Shown one piece after another: positions 7,438 to 9,399 of a DNA stretch of 9,399 nucleotides. Origin of the DNA: Clostridia bacterium (GTDB taxonomy: Bacteria; Bacillota; Clostridia; Oscillospirales; Acutalibacteraceae); assembly GCA_900772705.1 (NCBI GenBank), contig CAAGRQ010000188.1, positions 1-9,399 on the forward strand, given 5' to 3'. Made by a program: the position numbers and the translations under genes. The notes beneath the pieces are model-generated. The model searched no databases, was not told where the DNA came from, and saw only the letters and a program-made list of their open reading frames with translations. The number at the start of each line of letters is the position of its first letter. Within the stretch, counting starts at the first letter, position 1.

Positions 7438-7446
7438 GTCTGTCAT
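7438..7446 (-). promoter_or_regulatory. Leader motif ATGACAGAC of the E2-like gene
   Basis: The 9-base sequence ATGACAGAC (minus strand 7446-7438) lies in the 5' leader about 25 bases before the start codon and is followed by TATAA. The identical 9-mer occurs at the same place in the leader of the CoA-transferase gene (8996-8988), and ATGACAG recurs in the citrate synthase leader (1563-1557). Here it also opens a four-codon reading frame (Met-Thr-Asp-Ile-stop). Whether it acts as a protein-binding site, an RNA element or a tiny leader ORF cannot be told from the sequence. Confidence 0.4.
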
Positions 7447-7456
7447 TTTTATAAAC

Positions 7457-7466
7457 ATATGCGTAT
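7457..7466. promoter_or_regulatory. ATATGCGTAT near-palindrome at the E2-like promoter start site
   Basis: ATATGCGTAT overlaps the downstream end of the -10 box and the expected transcription start near 7458. The same 10-mer, in the opposite orientation, covers the expected start of the CoA-transferase promoter (8995-9004). The sequence is a near palindrome (ATAYGCRTAT). Its position would suit a repressor operator; no known regulator is matched. Confidence 0.4.
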
Positions 7467-7493
7467 TATATCACAAATTCATCATCCTTGCAA
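7465..7493 (-). promoter_or_regulatory. Sigma-A promoter of the E2-like acyltransferase gene
   Basis: Minus strand: -35 TTGCAA (7493-7488), 17-base spacer, -10 TATAAT (7470-7465) with an extended TGA just before it. Start expected near 7458, giving a leader of about 45 bases ending in AAGGAG. This shows that the gene can be transcribed separately from the upstream CoA-transferase gene. Confidence 0.8.
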
Positions 7494-7521
7494 TAAAAAA
7501 AGTTATTAGTAAACTAATTAT

Positions 7522-7561
7522 TAACAAAACGCAGACCCGTTCAGAATATGAACAAGTCTGC
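7522..7561 (-). terminator. Rho-independent terminator of the CoA-transferase gene
   Basis: On the minus strand GCAGAC-TT-GTTC pairs with GAAC-GG-GTCTGC (7561-7531) through a 12-base stem with two G-T pairs and a 7-base loop, followed by GTTTTGTTAAT. It begins 6 bases after the stop codon and lies upstream of the E2-like promoter, separating the two transcription units. Confidence 0.8.
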
Positions 7562-7567
7562 ATTTTA

Positions 7568-8962
7568 CTATGCCATGTTTTTCAGTTTATCTATTTTATC
7601 CTCAATAGTGGCTGCGATTTTTTCCTTAATACTGTTCTTAAAACTCTTAAACTCCTCCTCGGTAAACGGGTCGGAGCCGAAACGCTTTTTATACTCAAGC
7701 ACAAGAGCGGGTCTGAATTTAGGATGTGCGATACGGATAAGTTCCTTTGTTCTCTCCTTAAGAGTCTTACCTTTAAGTTGAGCGATGCCGTACTCGGTAA
7801 CAACATAATTTACATCATTTCTCGGAGTGGTAACGGCACTGCCCTCGGTGATAATCGGAACGATTCTTGAAACAGTACCTTTTCTTGCCGTAGAGGGCAT
7901 GGCGATGATAGAACGACCGCCCTTTGACATAGTGGCGCCCCTTACAAAATCGACCTGTCCGCCTACCGCCGAGAACTGCGAAAGACCGATGGTGTCCGAA
8001 ACAACCTGTCCCAAAAGGTCCACCTGCAAGCAGGAATTAATCGAGACCATATTATCGTTCTTTGCGATTTCGATAGGATTATTTACATAGTCAATCGGAT
8101 GCATTTCCACCGACGGATTATTGTTTATATAGTCGCATAAGATTTTTGAGCCGAACGCCGCACCGAGCACCGTTCTTCCGTTATTGACTACTTTTCTTTT
8201 ATTATTTATAACTCCGCTTTCAAGAAGCGGAACAACACCGTCTCCGACAAGTTCGCTGTGAAGTCCCAAATCTTTTTTATCCTTAAGTTGCAGGCAAACG
8301 GCATTCGGTATGCCGCCGATACCAAGCTGAAGACAGTCGCCGTCATTAATAAGAGAAGCACAGTATTTACCGATTTCCATTTCAACATCACTGATTTCTC
8401 CCCCAATAACCTCGGGAAGCGGCTCGTCATACTCAACAAAACAAGTAAAATCCCTCACATGCTTAATTGCATTGCCGAAAGTTCGTGGCATATATTTATT
8501 AACCTGAGCGATTACAATCTCGCAGTAATCGGTAGTACCCTTAGTGTAATCAACGGTGGTTCCGAACGAAACATAGCCGTGTTCGTCGGGCGGAGACACC
8601 ATAACGACAGATACTCTGGGGCAAATATAATTTTTGATAATATCCGGAATTTCGTAAAAATGAGAGGTTGTAAACTCACTGTTTCCGCTGTTTACCGCCG
8701 CCCTTGTGGATTTTGAGGCAAAGAGAGTATTAAGTTTAATATGTCCCTTAAACTCATCCGTGCTCCACGGACTTTCAACAAGTGTGAGCATACTGATGAT
8801 TTCGACATTATTGTACTCCTTATAGTGTTCGGCAAGCGCCCTCATTATGTGCAACGGCTCGCCGCAGGCAAAGCCCGACACCACCTTATCACCGTCGTGG
8901 ATAAGCTTAATCGCCTCTTCGGCGGTGGTTAATTTAGACTGATATATTTCCTGCCAAGTCAT
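7568..8962 (-). CDS. Acyl-CoA:carboxylate CoA-transferase, 4-hydroxybutyrate type
   Basis: A 464-residue member of the acetyl-CoA hydrolase/transferase family, which moves CoA between acetate and another short carboxylate in clostridial fermentation. Visible motifs are FACGEP (31-36), SPPDEHGYVSFG (123-134), the CoA-site loop GIGGIPNAV (214-222), LHSELVGDG (234-242) with the likely catalytic Glu237, GGQVDFVRGA (334-343) and VVTEYGIAQLKGKT (387-400). The GGQVDFVRGA and TVSRIVP (363-369) segments fit 4-hydroxybutyrate CoA-transferases better than the butyryl-CoA:acetate type, but the real substrate pair is uncertain; no 4-hydroxybutyryl-CoA dehydratase or other pathway gene is in the window. 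The start is ATG 8962, with AGGAG 6 bases upstream. Full length, with its own promoter and terminator; followed on the same strand by the E2-like acyltransferase gene. Confidence 0.93.
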   Translation of the reverse strand: MTWQEIYQSKLTTAEEAIKLIHDGDKVVSGFACGEPLHIMRALAEHYKEYNNVEIISMLTLVESPWSTDEFKGHIKLNTLFASKSTRAAVNSGNSEFTTSHFYEIPDIIKNYICPRVSVVMVSPPDEHGYVSFGTTVDYTKGTTDYCEIVIAQVNKYMPRTFGNAIKHVRDFTCFVEYDEPLPEVIGGEISDVEMEIGKYCASLINDGDCLQLGIGGIPNAVCLQLKDKKDLGLHSELVGDGVVPLLESGVINNKRKVVNNGRTVLGAAFGSKILCDYINNNPSVEMHPIDYVNNPIEIAKNDNMVSINSCLQVDLLGQVVSDTIGLSQFSAVGGQVDFVRGATMSKGGRSIIAMPSTARKGTVSRIVPIITEGSAVTTPRNDVNYVVTEYGIAQLKGKTLKERTKELIRIAHPKFRPALVLEYKKRFGSDPFTEEEFKSFKNSIKEKIAATIEDKIDKLKNMA

Positions 8963-8987
8963 ATTTTTCTCCTAAAAATTTATTATA

Positions 8988-8996
8988 GTCTGTCAT
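8988..8996 (-). promoter_or_regulatory. Leader motif ATGACAGAC of the CoA-transferase gene
   Basis: Same 9-mer as in the E2-like leader (7446-7438), here about 26 bases before the start codon and followed directly by TATAATAAA. Downstream, both leaders also share GGAGAAAAATATG across the ribosome binding site and start codon. The conserved position in two leaders on separate transcripts suggests a functional element rather than chance, though the nature of the element is unknown. Confidence 0.4.
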
Positions 8997-9004
8997 ACGC
9001 ATAT
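8995..9004. promoter_or_regulatory. ATACGCATAT near-palindrome at the CoA-transferase promoter start site
   Basis: This is the reverse complement of the 10-mer at 7457-7466 and covers the expected transcription start just downstream of the -10 box (9008-9013). It adjoins the ATGACAGAC leader motif with a one- to two-base overlap. Confidence 0.4.
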
Positions 9005-9007
9005 TTA

Positions 9008-9036
9008 ATTTTACACTATTTCAAAATCATCGTCAA
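9008..9036 (-). promoter_or_regulatory. Sigma-A promoter of the CoA-transferase gene
   Basis: Minus strand: -35 TTGACG (9036-9031), 17-base spacer ending in GTG, -10 TAAAAT (9013-9008). Start expected near 9001. The remainder of the 161-base divergent gap to 9124 is AT-rich; a lone TATAAT at 9074-9079 on the plus strand could serve the right-hand gene but has no recognisable -35. Confidence 0.75.
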
Positions 9037-9123
9037 TAACGGTTGCATTAAAAGAAAAAATTTAGTATCATTATATAATAATCGCATAAAAAATATGTGC
9101 AAAACATAGAAAGAGGGACGAGT

Positions 9124-9399
9124 ATGATAATCGAAGCAGGCAAATTCGGAGACGCAAGTAACTTCTCCGTACCGTTTATTGAAGCAGTTAAGTCAATGAA
9201 CGACGGAGACACTCTCTCGTTTGAGAAAAAAGAATATCATTTTTACAAGGATTTCAGCCAATTTAAGAACATCCATTTCACCAACACGGACAGCTTTAAG
9301 AACCCGAAAAAATACTTCGGTATGCTCATAGAAAATCTTAACAATATAAAAATCGAAGGCAACGGAGCAACCTTTGTAATCCACGGAGACATATGCTCG
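9124..9399 (+). CDS. Right-handed beta-helix protein, N-terminal part (GH110-like)
   Basis: ATG at 9124, with AGAGGG (9112-9117) 6 bases upstream, opens 92 codons to the window edge. The start MIIEAGKFGDASNFSVPFIE lacks a signal peptide, so the protein is probably cytoplasmic. The pattern D-A-S then PFIEAVKSMNDGDTLSFEKKEY is the usual opening of pectate-lyase-like beta-helix enzymes. The later KKYFGMLIENLNNIKIEGNG followed by ATFVIHGDICS matches the capping strand and first coils (kNlxIeGnGAtF). The closest recalled resemblance is to GH110 alpha-1,3-galactosidase-like proteins, but the catalytic region lies outside the window, so substrate and family are tentative. Divergent from the CoA-transferase gene, with no evident functional link. 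Confidence 0.75.
   Translation, partial: MIIEAGKFGDASNFSVPFIEAVKSMNDGDTLSFEKKEYHFYKDFSQFKNIHFTNTDSFKNPKKYFGMLIENLNNIKIEGNGATFVIHGDICS

Noticed and set aside
5..7708. A 16-base exact repeat (ACTCAAGCACAAGAGC) at 5-20 and 7693-7708
   Set aside because: Both copies lie in minus-strand coding sequence for Ala-Leu-Val-Leu-Glu in unrelated proteins; shared codon use explains it and there is no flanking similarity.
8258..8716. Plus-strand open frame of 152 codons opposite the CoA-transferase
   Set aside because: Antisense to a full-length conserved family member; no start context or recognisable domain.
9074..9079. TATAAT as a plus-strand promoter for the beta-helix gene
   Set aside because: No -35-like hexamer at 16-18 bases upstream; TTGCAT at 9043-9048 is 25 bases away, so it is not called as a feature.

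Overview
The window looks like chromosomal DNA of a spore-forming anaerobic Firmicute of the Clostridia (Oscillospiraceae or a related gut lineage is my guess). The reasons are a tripartite GerA-type spore germinant receptor operon, a DUF421/DUF4363 gene pair of the kind found in endospore formers, a 4-hydroxybutyrate-type CoA-transferase, GGAGG-type ribosome binding sites and near-consensus sigma-A promoters with AT-rich leaders. No rRNA, tRNA, CRISPR array, insertion sequence or phage gene was seen.

Layout from left to right. Positions 1-143 hold the first 47 codons of a small membrane protein (minus strand, cut by the window edge). Just upstream of it on the same strand, and probably in one transcript, is a citrate synthase gene (157-1524) with a textbook promoter at 1586-1614. 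A 48-codon plus-strand ORF (1632-1778) sits between citrate synthase and the germination operon; it resembles only the start of a membrane-anchored sporulation protein and may be a remnant. Next come gerA (5359-3908), gerB (3918-2881) and gerC (2888-1764), all minus strand and overlapping by 8-11 bases, encoding the three subunits of a spore inner-membrane germinant receptor. Divergently, after only 76 bases, lie DUF421 (5436-6113) and DUF4363 (6110-6436) genes that overlap by four bases.

The right third is metabolic. A lipoyl-less, stand-alone E2-type acyltransferase (7413-6508) and an acyl-CoA:carboxylate CoA-transferase of the 4-hydroxybutyrate type (8962-7568) are consecutive on the minus strand. 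Each has its own sigma-A promoter and its own hairpin terminator. Their promoters share two short motifs, one at the transcription start and one in the 5' leader, and part of the leader motif recurs upstream of citrate synthase. This points to co-regulation of three acyl-CoA-handling genes. At the right edge a plus-strand gene (9124 onward) begins a beta-helix protein that resembles GH110-type glycosidases.

The most interesting points are the shared promoter/leader motifs of the acyl-CoA genes, the unusual E2-like acyltransferase with no E1, E3 or lipoyl domain nearby, and the tight divergent pairing of the germinant receptor operon with DUF421/DUF4363.
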